NCBI GenBank assembly: GCA_002426575.1
Contig: DIRE01000024.1
Span: 28,481-35,819, forward strand
Source: Clostridiaceae bacterium UBA5444
GTDB lineage: Bacteria > Bacillota > Clostridia > Clostridiales > Oxobacteraceae
DNA length: 7,339 nt
Direction of reading: 5' to 3'
Shown here: piece after piece, positions 1 to 5,366 of the stretch
Position numbering within the stretch: the stretch's first letter is position 1
Layout of the letters: every line of letters begins with the position of its first letter
The notes under the pieces: generated by a model
Seen by the model: the letters and a program-made list of their open reading frames with translations, nothing else
Told to the model about the DNA's origin: nothing
Databases searched by the model: none
Translations under genes and position numbers: made by a program

Positions 1-21
1 TGATTGACTTCCGCTGCTCCA

Positions 22-70
22 AAATGCCCATTTTTTTCAAAGTAGATAAAGCTGATAAAAATGGGCATTT
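22..70. repeat. Perfect 14-bp inverted repeat (hairpin) inside the element
   Basis: AAATGCCCATTTTT at 22-35 is the exact reverse complement of 57-70, with a 21-nt loop at 36-56. On the plus strand the stem is followed by AAATCG rather than a U-run, so it is not a good plus-strand terminator. On the minus strand the stem is followed by T, then GGAGCAG, which is also poor. It looks like a structural hairpin of the repeat element rather than a classical terminator. CGCTGCT occurs just outside each arm, at 12-18 and 75-81, as a direct repeat. Confidence 0.7.
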
Positions 71-87
71 AAATCGCTGCTACAGTA

Positions 88-120
88 AATCAGCATAGCC
101 TGAAATCAGCAGAATCAGCA
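88..120. repeat. Three short direct repeats AATCAGCA
   Basis: AATCAGCA occurs at 88-95, 104-111 and 113-120, the last copy running into the inverted tip. Starts are 16 and 9 bases apart. Subterminal short repeats like these are common in transposable elements as transposase-binding sites, but here that role is only an inference from their position. Confidence 0.5.
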
Positions 121-140
121 GTTACTTAAAATATAGCCAA

Positions 141-177
141 ATAAAAAAAGAAGTATAGTTTAAATTACACTTCTTTT
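141..177 (-). terminator. Rho-independent terminator of the pilB-pilT-pilC operon
   Basis: AAAAGAAGT at 146-154 pairs perfectly with ACTTCTTTT at 169-177 around a 14-nt loop that allows a little extra pairing (TA 156-157 with TA 166-167). Read on the minus strand, the hairpin lies about 30 nt after the pilC stop codon and runs straight into a T-tract (complement of 141-149). This is the expected form for an intrinsic terminator that ends the pilus operon. The stem is AT-rich, so its strength is uncertain. Confidence 0.7.
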
Positions 178-206
178 AACTTACCTGTTATTGCTGACAA
201 ATATAT

Positions 207-1340
207 TTATAACATATACTTATATATGCTGAACATAGGCAATATTATGGATACAACTACTATGCCAACTATTACAGTTAGTATAACTATTGTTATGGGC
301 TCAATTAATGTAACAAGGGTTGAAAGTTCTATGTCTATTTCATCATCTAGATAATCTGATGCCTTACTTAACATATTATCCAAATTACCTGTTTCTTCCC
401 CAATACCTATCATATGTATAAGCATTGGAGGAAAAATATTAGACTCAGATATTGCTATGTTTAGGCTGTCACCATTTTTAATCCTCTGTTTCCACTCTCT
501 AATTGCCTCAAGGGCCACAGTATTTTTTATTGTGTTTTCTATTAAATCCATGGATTTAATAAGTGGTATACCACTTGATAACATTATTGAAAGGGTTCTT
601 GCAAATCTTGCTGCAAGAACCTTTTTGTTTACCTTACCTAGAATTATTATATTTAGTTTTAAATTATCAATAAAGAAATTGAATTTCGCTGATTTTGAGA
701 GCCTTTTTAAAATAAATATAGATGCTAATATAACGCCTCCAATTATTAATAAGTTGTTCTTAATGCCATCGCTTAAAGATAATAACATTACAGTAATCCA
801 TGGCAATTCGGCATCAAATTGGCTAAACATATCTTTATATACGGGAAGTACCTTAGTAATTAAAAAGGCAATGGATATAAAAGATATTACAGCTATAAAC
901 ATTGGATACATAAGTGAAGAGCGTATCTTCTTTATAAGTTTATTCTCTTTTTCATAATAATTTGATAGTCTTTCTAGTATAACATCAAGCTGACCTGAAA
1001 CCTCACCAACTTCTACCATGCTTATAAGCATAATTGGAAAGCTATGAGTATCTCTCATGGCTTCTGAAAGAGGCTTGCCCTTTTGTATATCCTCGATTAT
1101 ATTTTCAATTGCAATTTTTAATTTCTTATTCTCTGTTTGCCTCTTTAAGGTATCTAGGGAATTAATTATTATAAGCCCTGCCCCTAGCATTGTTGAAAAC
1201 TGCCTGCAAAATAGTGTAATATGTTTTATAGCAATTTTTTTAGAGCGTATTGAGACCTTTAAACTATATTTATTTTTTGCCTTAATGGCTAATTTTTCTT
1301 TTTCATTAAAGCCTTGTGTTGGATACCCAAAATCCGACAT
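207..1340 (-). CDS. pilC: Type IV pilus / type II secretion inner-membrane platform protein (PilC/GspF family)
   Basis: The 377-residue protein is the polytopic platform on which the PilB and PilT motors are thought to act. It has the expected two tandem T2SSF domains. The first is at about 40-163 and starts FCRQFSTMLGAG, with VGEVSGQLD at 111-119. The second is at about 243-367 and starts FARTLSIMLSSGIPL, with IGEETGNLD at 313-321. Hydrophobic segments lie at about 143-165, 182-213 and 344-369, giving the usual cytoplasmic domains separated by membrane helices. The length is slightly short for PilC (commonly about 400), mainly because the N-terminal tail before the first domain is brief. The start ATG has an AGAGGTG ribosome binding site about 6 bases upstream, and only 11 bases separate it from the pilT stop, so the two are co-transcribed. 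It is the last gene before the terminator. ComGB or GspF paralogues are alternatives, but the PilT neighbour favours a pilus role. Confidence 0.92.
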   Translation of the reverse strand: MSDFGYPTQGFNEKEKLAIKAKNKYSLKVSIRSKKIAIKHITLFCRQFSTMLGAGLIIINSLDTLKRQTENKKLKIAIENIIEDIQKGKPLSEAMRDTHSFPIMLISMVEVGEVSGQLDVILERLSNYYEKENKLIKKIRSSLMYPMFIAVISFISIAFLITKVLPVYKDMFSQFDAELPWITVMLLSLSDGIKNNLLIIGGVILASIFILKRLSKSAKFNFFIDNLKLNIIILGKVNKKVLAARFARTLSIMLSSGIPLIKSMDLIENTIKNTVALEAIREWKQRIKNGDSLNIAISESNIFPPMLIHMIGIGEETGNLDNMLSKASDYLDDEIDIELSTLVTLIEPITIVILTVIVGIVVVSIILPMFSIYKYML

Positions 1341-1351
1341 GTATACACCTC

Positions 1352-2407
1352 TTACATGTTTATCATCCTAGATACTATTTCTTTATCTATACAATAGGTT
1401 AATAAAGACCCTTTGCTTATTATTCCTCTTCTATATAAGTCTATCAAAGACATATCCATAGATTGCATTCCAAACCTTGATCCAGTTTGCACTGCAGAAT
1501 CTATCTGATGGGTTTTACCCTCTCTAATTAAACTTCTTATAGCAGGCGTTGCTGTAAGTATCTCAAGAGCTGCAACCCTTCCTGTACCGTCCTGCTTTTC
1601 AATTAACTGCTGAGATACAATCCCCTCAAGTACTGCAGCAAGCTGTACCTTAATTTGCTGCTGCTGATAAGGTGGAAATACATCAACTATTCTATCAATG
1701 GTTTTTGATGCTCCTATTGTATGCAGGGTTGAAAGAACTAAATGCCCTGTTTCTGCAGCAGTTATTGCAGTTGATATTGTTTCAAGATCCCTCATTTCAC
1801 CAACTAATATTACGTCTGGATCTTCACGAAGTGCAGCCTTTAGAGCATTTGCATAATTTAAAGTATCATGCCCAATCTCTCTTTGATTTACCATGCTTTT
1901 ACCATGCTTATGTAAAAATTCTACTGGATCCTCTAAAGTTAGTATATGGCAGTTCCTTTCGCTGTTAATTTGATTTATCATTGCAGCAAGAGTGGTAGAC
2001 TTTCCACTGCCAGTAGGCCCAGTTACAAGAACTAGTCCCCTATTACGTCTTGAAAACTCTGCTAATATAGGCGGATGATTTAGCTCCTCAAGAGTTGGTA
2101 CCTTAAGGCCAACAGCACGAAGTGCCATAGCATCTGAACCTCTTTGCCTATATATATTAACTCTAAATCTTCCTATTCCGGATACAGAATAAGATAAATC
2201 TATTTCTCCTTTTTTTCTATATGAATCATATTGTTCCTCATCTAAAATCGTTTTAACATACCTTTCCATGGTCTTTTGATCAAGCTTTTCAGTTTCCATC
2301 GGTATAAGCCTTCCATTAATCCTATTAATAGGTGGTACTCCAACCGTTAAGTGAAGATCTGAAGCATTCTTTTTCATTGTTTCATCAAGTAATTCAATAA
2401 AATCCAT
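1352..2407 (-). CDS. pilT: Type IV pilus retraction ATPase PilT
   Basis: This 351-residue hexameric secretion ATPase disassembles pili and powers twitching or surface attachment in systems of this family. Visible motifs (numbered from the chosen Met) are an N-terminal ASDLHLTVGVPP near 15-26, Walker A GPTGSGKST at 130-138, Asp box LTLEDPVEF at about 156-164, Walker B DPDVILVGEMRD at 196-207, and His box STLHT at about 226-230. The C-terminal AIRSLIRE at 289-296 is the PilT-specific form of the AIRNLIRE motif needed for retraction, which separates it from PilB and GspE. Length is normal (about 340-370). I chose the ATG at 2405-2407 over the in-frame ATG at 2420-2422. An AGGAG ribosome binding site (2415-2419) lies 7 bases upstream of the former, inside the longer version, and the longer version has none. 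It sits between pilB and pilC in one operon. Confidence 0.95.
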   Translation of the reverse strand: MDFIELLDETMKKNASDLHLTVGVPPINRINGRLIPMETEKLDQKTMERYVKTILDEEQYDSYRKKGEIDLSYSVSGIGRFRVNIYRQRGSDAMALRAVGLKVPTLEELNHPPILAEFSRRNRGLVLVTGPTGSGKSTTLAAMINQINSERNCHILTLEDPVEFLHKHGKSMVNQREIGHDTLNYANALKAALREDPDVILVGEMRDLETISTAITAAETGHLVLSTLHTIGASKTIDRIVDVFPPYQQQQIKVQLAAVLEGIVSQQLIEKQDGTGRVAALEILTATPAIRSLIREGKTHQIDSAVQTGSRFGMQSMDMSLIDLYRRGIISKGSLLTYCIDKEIVSRMINM

Positions 2408-2414
2408 ATCAATT

Positions 2415-2419
2415 CTCCT
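2415..2419 (-). promoter_or_regulatory. Ribosome binding site that fixes the pilT start
   Basis: On the minus strand the bases read AGGAG, ATTGAT, ATG. The Shine-Dalgarno core lies 7 bases before the ATG at 2405-2407, so the upstream in-frame ATG at 2420-2422 would place this site inside the gene. Confidence 0.75.
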
Positions 2420-2425
2420 CATTAT

Positions 2426-2453
2426 TAATGCATATTACTGCTAATGCATATTA
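2426..2453. repeat. 16-bp tandem duplication across the pilB stop / pilT leader
   Basis: TAATGCATATTA occurs twice, at 2426-2437 and 2442-2453, with a 16-bp period. The unit is nearly palindromic around ATGCAT. The right-hand copy ends exactly on the pilB stop codon (2451-2453), so the duplication fills most of the short spacer between pilB and pilT. It may be slipped-strand expansion in AT-rich DNA. A regulatory or RNA-processing role is possible but unsupported. Confidence 0.6.
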
Positions 2454-3656
2454 ATTTGCATATGTAATTTTTAATAATTCATCCATTGTTGTTATCCCTT
2501 GTATTACAAGTTTAGCACAGCTATCCTTAAGTGTTTTCATTCCTAATCTTTTGTTTATTTGTTTAATCTCATCACAGCCATTATTATTAATTATTGCACT
2601 TCTATATTCATTATTTATGACCATTATTTCATATACACCGGTTCTTGAATAATAACCCGTATTATTGCATTGTGAGCATCCCCTCCCTTTATATAATTTT
2701 AAATCAGAACTTTTACTTATGCCAAGTATCCCTTTTTCGTTTTCACTAGCGTTATATTCATACATACAGTTTAAGCATATTTTTCTAACAAGCCTTTGAG
2801 CAATGGATGCAATTATTGATGAAGGTAATAAAAAAGGCTCAACCCCCATATCAATAAGTCTTGTTATAGTACTTGGTGCATCATTTGTATGTAATGTTGA
2901 GAATACTAAGTGGCCAGTAATTGCTGCCCTAACTGCTATTCTTGCGGTTTCAGCATCTCTAATTTCGCCTACCATCAATATATCAGGGTCTTGCCTTAGT
3001 ATGGAGCGAAGTCCTTCAGCAAAAGTAAAACCTGTTTTTAAATTAACTTGTATTTGGCTTATTCCCTCCATTATATATTCGACAGGATCCTCTATAGTTA
3101 TAATACTTTTACTTTGCACGTTTAGTTCATTTAATAGAGAATATAAGGTAGTACTTTTGCCACTGCCAGTAGGCCCTGTAAGCAGGATTATTCCATGGGG
3201 CTGGTTTATTATTTGGTGCAAAGATTTAGCATCCTCTTCATCAAATCCTAGCTTCACCATTGGAAGCAAAAAATTGTTTCTGTCTAGTATCCTTATTACC
3301 ACCTTCTCTCCAAATACAGTAGGAATTATAGATATCCTAAGATCATATTCTTTTTTATCTAAAATAAAGACATACCTACCATCTTGGGGAAGCCTTTTTT
3401 CTGCAATATTTAGATTTGATATAATCTTAATCCTAGTTATTATTGCAGGCATTGTTTGCTTTGAAATTTTAACAACCTCATGCAATGACCCATCTACCCT
3501 AAACCGTATTTTAGTATAATCATTGTAAGGCTCTATATGTATATCACTTGCTCTTTCTTCTATAGCCTTAGAGATTATCGAATCTATGAACCTGACAACA
3601 GGGGCATTACTGATATCATCATTTTTTTTAGTATATGTATCTTGCAACTTAATCAC
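2451..3656 (-). CDS. pilB: Type IV pilus assembly ATPase PilB/GspE, lacking the N-terminal domain
   Basis: The 401-residue product is the ATPase that powers pilus extension. It contains the N2-type segment (APVVRFIDSIISKAIE, then RASDIHIEPY at about 18-44), Walker A GPTGSGKST at 161-169, Asp box ITIEDPVEY at 186-194, Walker B QDPDILMVGEIRD at 221-233, and His box STLHT at 253-257. It also has the PilB/GspE tetracysteine zinc motif, C294-x2-C297 and C327-x2-C330. All catalytic parts are intact. What is missing is the N-terminal regulatory region of roughly 150-170 residues found in typical PilB (about 550-570 residues). In-frame TGA and TAA stops at 3660-3665 close the frame directly upstream. 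Start: GTG at 3654-3656 has no good ribosome site. A TTG at 3645-3647 has GGGTGA (3653-3658) at a 5-base spacing and is a credible alternative giving 398 residues. First gene of the pilus operon; a ComGA-like short ATPase is the main alternative. Confidence 0.9.
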   Translation of the reverse strand: MIKLQDTYTKKNDDISNAPVVRFIDSIISKAIEERASDIHIEPYNDYTKIRFRVDGSLHEVVKISKQTMPAIITRIKIISNLNIAEKRLPQDGRYVFILDKKEYDLRISIIPTVFGEKVVIRILDRNNFLLPMVKLGFDEEDAKSLHQIINQPHGIILLTGPTGSGKSTTLYSLLNELNVQSKSIITIEDPVEYIMEGISQIQVNLKTGFTFAEGLRSILRQDPDILMVGEIRDAETARIAVRAAITGHLVFSTLHTNDAPSTITRLIDMGVEPFLLPSSIIASIAQRLVRKICLNCMYEYNASENEKGILGISKSSDLKLYKGRGCSQCNNTGYYSRTGVYEIMVINNEYRSAIINNNGCDEIKQINKRLGMKTLKDSCAKLVIQGITTMDELLKITYAN

Positions 3657-3797
3657 CCATTATCAATAAAAAATATCTTCTTTAGAAATACTTTCTTTAA
3701 TTTTGGCCAATTATGCTGATTCTTAATACAGCAATTGCAAAATATACTAAATTCTTTATCGGCTACAAAAATTTAATACTTTAAGGTATAAACATAT

Positions 3798-3827
3798 TAT
3801 ATAGCATATCATATAAAGTATCACCAA
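3798..3827 (-). promoter_or_regulatory. Candidate vegetative (sigma-A type) promoter for the pil operon
   Basis: On the minus strand, TTGGTG (3822-3827) and TATATA (3798-3803) are separated by 18 bases, and the -10 box is preceded by TGC, giving an extended -10 (TGnTATA). TATAAT also appears two bases further along (3796-3801). The transcript would start near 3790 and have a leader of about 130 nt before pilB. The region is so AT-rich that a chance match is a real possibility. Confidence 0.35.
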
Positions 3828-3852
3828 TTAATCTTATTTGCCTAAAATTAAT

Positions 3853-3882
3853 CAATATGTAAGAAGTTACTTACCATATAAA
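3853..3882 (+). promoter_or_regulatory. Candidate mother-cell (sigma-E type) promoter for sigK
   Basis: CAATATG (3853-3859) and CATATAAA (3875-3882), 15 bases apart, partly match the sigma-E consensus (ATATT-like -35, CATACAAT-like -10, spacing about 14-15). SigK is expected to be made under sigma-E in the mother cell, so the context fits. The transcript would begin near 3889, about 58 nt before the GTG. The -10 matches at 6 of 8 positions, which is modest evidence in AT-rich DNA. Confidence 0.35.
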
Positions 3883-3895
3883 TGTACATGTACAT
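3882..3895. repeat. Perfect 14-bp palindrome in the sigK leader/promoter
   Basis: ATGTACATGTACAT at 3882-3895 equals its own reverse complement. It abuts the candidate sigK -10 box and would cover the transcription start, a position where a dimeric repressor would act. It lies between the divergent pilB and sigK genes. I do not recognise the binding protein; it does not resemble the SpoIIID or Spo0A box. Confidence 0.6.
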
Positions 3896-3942
3896 GCACA
3901 ACTTGGGGCTTTACTACATATAATTAAGAATAATCTTAATCT

Positions 3943-3950
3943 AGGGGTGA
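3943..3950 (+). promoter_or_regulatory. sigK ribosome binding site overlapping the predicted GTG start
   Basis: AGGGGTGA is the only Shine-Dalgarno-like sequence upstream of sigK, and it overlaps the nominal GTG start codon (3947-3949). At normal spacing it would direct initiation at the in-frame CTG (3956-3958, 5 bases away) or ATT (3959-3961), shortening the prosequence by 3 or 4 residues. No in-frame ATG or TTG lies nearby. Confidence 0.45.
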
Positions 3951-4666
3951 GCCCACTGATTTTAGAATTATTCACGACAGCCGCTGTGTTTTTAAATAAT
4001 ATTATATTTCTTGTCTCCTATGTAACTAATAATAATTCTTTTCCAAAGCCATTATCGGAAGAAGAAGAAAGACTCTATGTAAAAAAGTATAAAGAAGAAG
4101 GAGATGAAGAGGCAAGGAATATATTGGTTGAAAGGAACTTAAGGTTAGTGGCCCATATAGTTAAAAAATATAACTATACAGGGAAAGAAGTTGACGACCT
4201 TATATCTGTAGGGACCATAGGACTTATTAAGGCAATTACTACTTTTAACAGTGAAAAGGGAACGAGACTTGCTACATATGCTGCAAGATGTATAGAAAAC
4301 GAAATATTAATGGTAATTCGCTCCATGAAAAAAAGCAAATCTGAGGTGTTCCTACAGGACCCAATAGGAATAGACAAAGAAGGTAACGAAATATCTTTAA
4401 TGGATGTTCTAGGAACAGATAGCGATACAGTAATAGACGAGGTTGAAAGTAAAATACAAACAAAAAGCCTCTATAATAAAATGTCATGTGTTTTAAAAGA
4501 AAGAGAAAAGGTAGTACTCGAAATGAGATATGGACTTATAAATGGCAAAAGTAAAACCCAAAGAGAGATAGCTGAACTACTTGGCATATCTAGATCCTAT
4601 GTATCAAGAATTGAAAAAAGGGCATTAAAGAAGCTTTGCAAAGAGCTAAACTCAGATAATTCATAA
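3947..4666 (+). CDS. sigK: RNA polymerase sigma-K factor precursor (pro-sigma-K)
   Basis: This 239-residue sigma-70 family protein closely resembles sigma-K of Bacillus subtilis, the late mother-cell sigma factor for spore coat and cortex maturation. The first ~24 residues are a hydrophobic prosequence (LILELFTTAAVFL...) leading into FLVSYVTNN. That is the processing region where the intramembrane protease SpoIVFB cuts, with Tyr25 the likely mature N-terminus. Region 2 spans about 62-131 (NLRLVAHIVKK, DDLISVGTIGLIKAI, LATYAARCIENEI). Region 4 spans about 180-234, with the helix-turn-helix TQREIAELLGISRSYVSRIE. KEGNEIS at 144-150 is also typical. The gene is continuous, so there is no skin-type prophage interruption. 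The length matches the family. The GTG start is uncertain because the ribosome site overlaps it. It is transcribed alone, divergent from pilB and convergent with udk. The retained prosequence contrasts with Clostridioides difficile, whose SigK lacks one. Confidence 0.96.
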   Translation: MSPLILELFTTAAVFLNNIIFLVSYVTNNNSFPKPLSEEEERLYVKKYKEEGDEEARNILVERNLRLVAHIVKKYNYTGKEVDDLISVGTIGLIKAITTFNSEKGTRLATYAARCIENEILMVIRSMKKSKSEVFLQDPIGIDKEGNEISLMDVLGTDSDTVIDEVESKIQTKSLYNKMSCVLKEREKVVLEMRYGLINGKSKTQREIAELLGISRSYVSRIEKRALKKLCKELNSDNS

Positions 4667-4671
4667 ATACA

Positions 4672-4729
4672 AATTAACGATATTTCGGAGGGTTTAACCT
4701 AATTGATTCCTTTTGAAATATCGTTGATT
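4672..4729 (-). terminator. Long hairpin between convergent sigK and udk, terminator-like
   Basis: AACGATATTTC (4676-4686) pairs perfectly with GAAATATCGTT (4715-4725). The stem extends outward by three more pairs and one G-U to 4672 and 4729, so it is about 15 bp. The 28-nt loop contains GGAGGG and GGTTTAACC. Read on the minus strand, the stem is followed by TTTGTATTTAT, a modest U-rich run, and it begins 8 nt after the udk stop. It therefore best fits termination of the trmR-trhP-udk operon. On the plus strand the stem comes shortly after sigK but lacks a U-tract. The low GC and large loop make terminator strength uncertain. Confidence 0.6.
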
Positions 4730-4736
4730 AAAGTAT

Positions 4737-5366
4737 TCACTTAGAGTTGCTATTCAATATTGATAAAACTTTGGTTACAAGTATATCCACTGCCACTTTA
4801 TTATATCCGCCTTCTGGTATTATAATATCAGCGTAGCGTTTTGTTGGCTCAACAAATTGAAGGTGCATTGGCTTAACAACATTTAGATATTGATTTATTA
4901 CAGACTCAAGTGTTCTTCCTCTTTCATTCATATCTCTAACTATTCTTCTAATTATCCTAACATCTGCATCCGTATCTACATACACCTTTATATCTAAAAT
5001 ATCTCTAATTTCAACTTCCTGTAAAATCATTATTCCTTCAAGTATAATTATATCTCTAGGTTCAATCCTTACGGTTTCCTTTTTTCTATTGTGAATTGAA
5101 AAATCGTATATAGGCTTTTCAATAGCTTGTCCGTTTAATAGCATGTTTAAATGCCTAACCAATAGTTTTGTATCAAAAGCATCTGGATGATCATAATTGG
5201 TTTTTACTCTTTCTTCGTAAGTAAGGTTACTTTGATCTTTGTAATATGCATCTTGTTCTATAATCGTTATACTTTCTTTAGGAAGACTATTTACTATTTC
5301 ACGTGTTACCGTGCTTTTGCCAGAACCTGTTCCCCCTGTGATACCGATTAATAATGGTCTTTTCAT
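4737..5366 (-). CDS. udk: Uridine kinase (uridine/cytidine phosphorylation)
   Basis: The 209-residue cytosolic P-loop kinase phosphorylates uridine and cytidine to UMP and CMP in pyrimidine salvage. It shows Walker A GGTGSGKST at 11-19, the EQDAYYKD segment at 37-44 with a conserved Asp and Tyr, and DHPDAFD at 59-65. It also has PIYDFS at 85-90, the Arg-rich lid RRIVRDMNERGR at about 140-151, and the C-terminal EPTKRYADIIIPEGG at 173-187. Length is exactly in the family range (about 205-215). Its ATG overlaps the stop codon of the upstream U32 gene by 4 bases (ATGA), so the two are translationally coupled. GGATGGAAG lies just upstream as ribosome site. In Bacillus subtilis udk likewise follows yrrO. 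Phosphoribulokinase is a homologous alternative, but the motif set is that of Udk. Confidence 0.96.
   Translation of the reverse strand: MKRPLLIGITGGTGSGKSTVTREIVNSLPKESITIIEQDAYYKDQSNLTYEERVKTNYDHPDAFDTKLLVRHLNMLLNGQAIEKPIYDFSIHNRKKETVRIEPRDIIILEGIMILQEVEIRDILDIKVYVDTDADVRIIRRIVRDMNERGRTLESVINQYLNVVKPMHLQFVEPTKRYADIIIPEGGYNKVAVDILVTKVLSILNSNSK

Larger units (their letters stand above)
1..139. mobile_element. Right-hand part of a MITE-like repeat element
   Basis: This stretch has no plausible gene. It ends with an inverted-repeat tip at 116-139 that matches the reverse complement of 7283-7306 at 22 of 24 positions (core GGCTATrTTTTAAGTAACTG). Its first 14 bases, TGATTGACTTCCGC, are identical to the last 14 bases of the window (7326-7339). 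Joining 7283-7339 to 15-139 through that shared block gives an element of about 182 bp with inverted tips, an internal 14-bp stem (22-35 with 57-70) and three AATCAGCA copies. That architecture is typical of non-autonomous miniature inverted-repeat elements. No transposase is visible, no target-site duplication can be tested because only one flank of each copy is present, and the family is unassigned. The element ends one base before the U-tract of the pilC terminator. Confidence 0.55.

Noticed and set aside
457..957. Plus-strand open frame of 166 codons
   Set aside because: It lies wholly inside pilC on the opposite strand, has no ribosome site, and its hydrophobic composition mirrors the antisense of pilC.
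2803..3519. Plus-strand open frame of 238 codons
   Set aside because: It is antisense to the conserved catalytic core of pilB, with no recognisable domain.
3649..3660. Three-codon ORF ATG-GGT-GAT-TAA overlapping the pilB start, as a leader peptide
   Set aside because: Too short to distinguish from chance, and it has no ribosome site of its own.
3537..3719. Small plus-strand frame of 60 codons running from pilB into the intergenic region
   Set aside because: Most of it is antisense to the pilB 5' end; there is no ribosome site and no family resemblance.
3660..3770. Possible remnant of the missing PilB N-terminal domain upstream of pilB on the minus strand
   Set aside because: The three frames give only short stop-bounded peptides (for example LAKIKESISKEDIFY in the pilB frame) with no MshEN-like pattern.
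3865..3873. AGTTACTTA in the sigK promoter matching 9 bases of the repeat-element tip
   Set aside because: The match does not extend on either side and there is no second tip nearby; chance in AT-rich DNA.
3947..4666. Skin-type prophage interruption of sigK
   Set aside because: The gene is continuous from prosequence through region 4, with no recombinase or junction.
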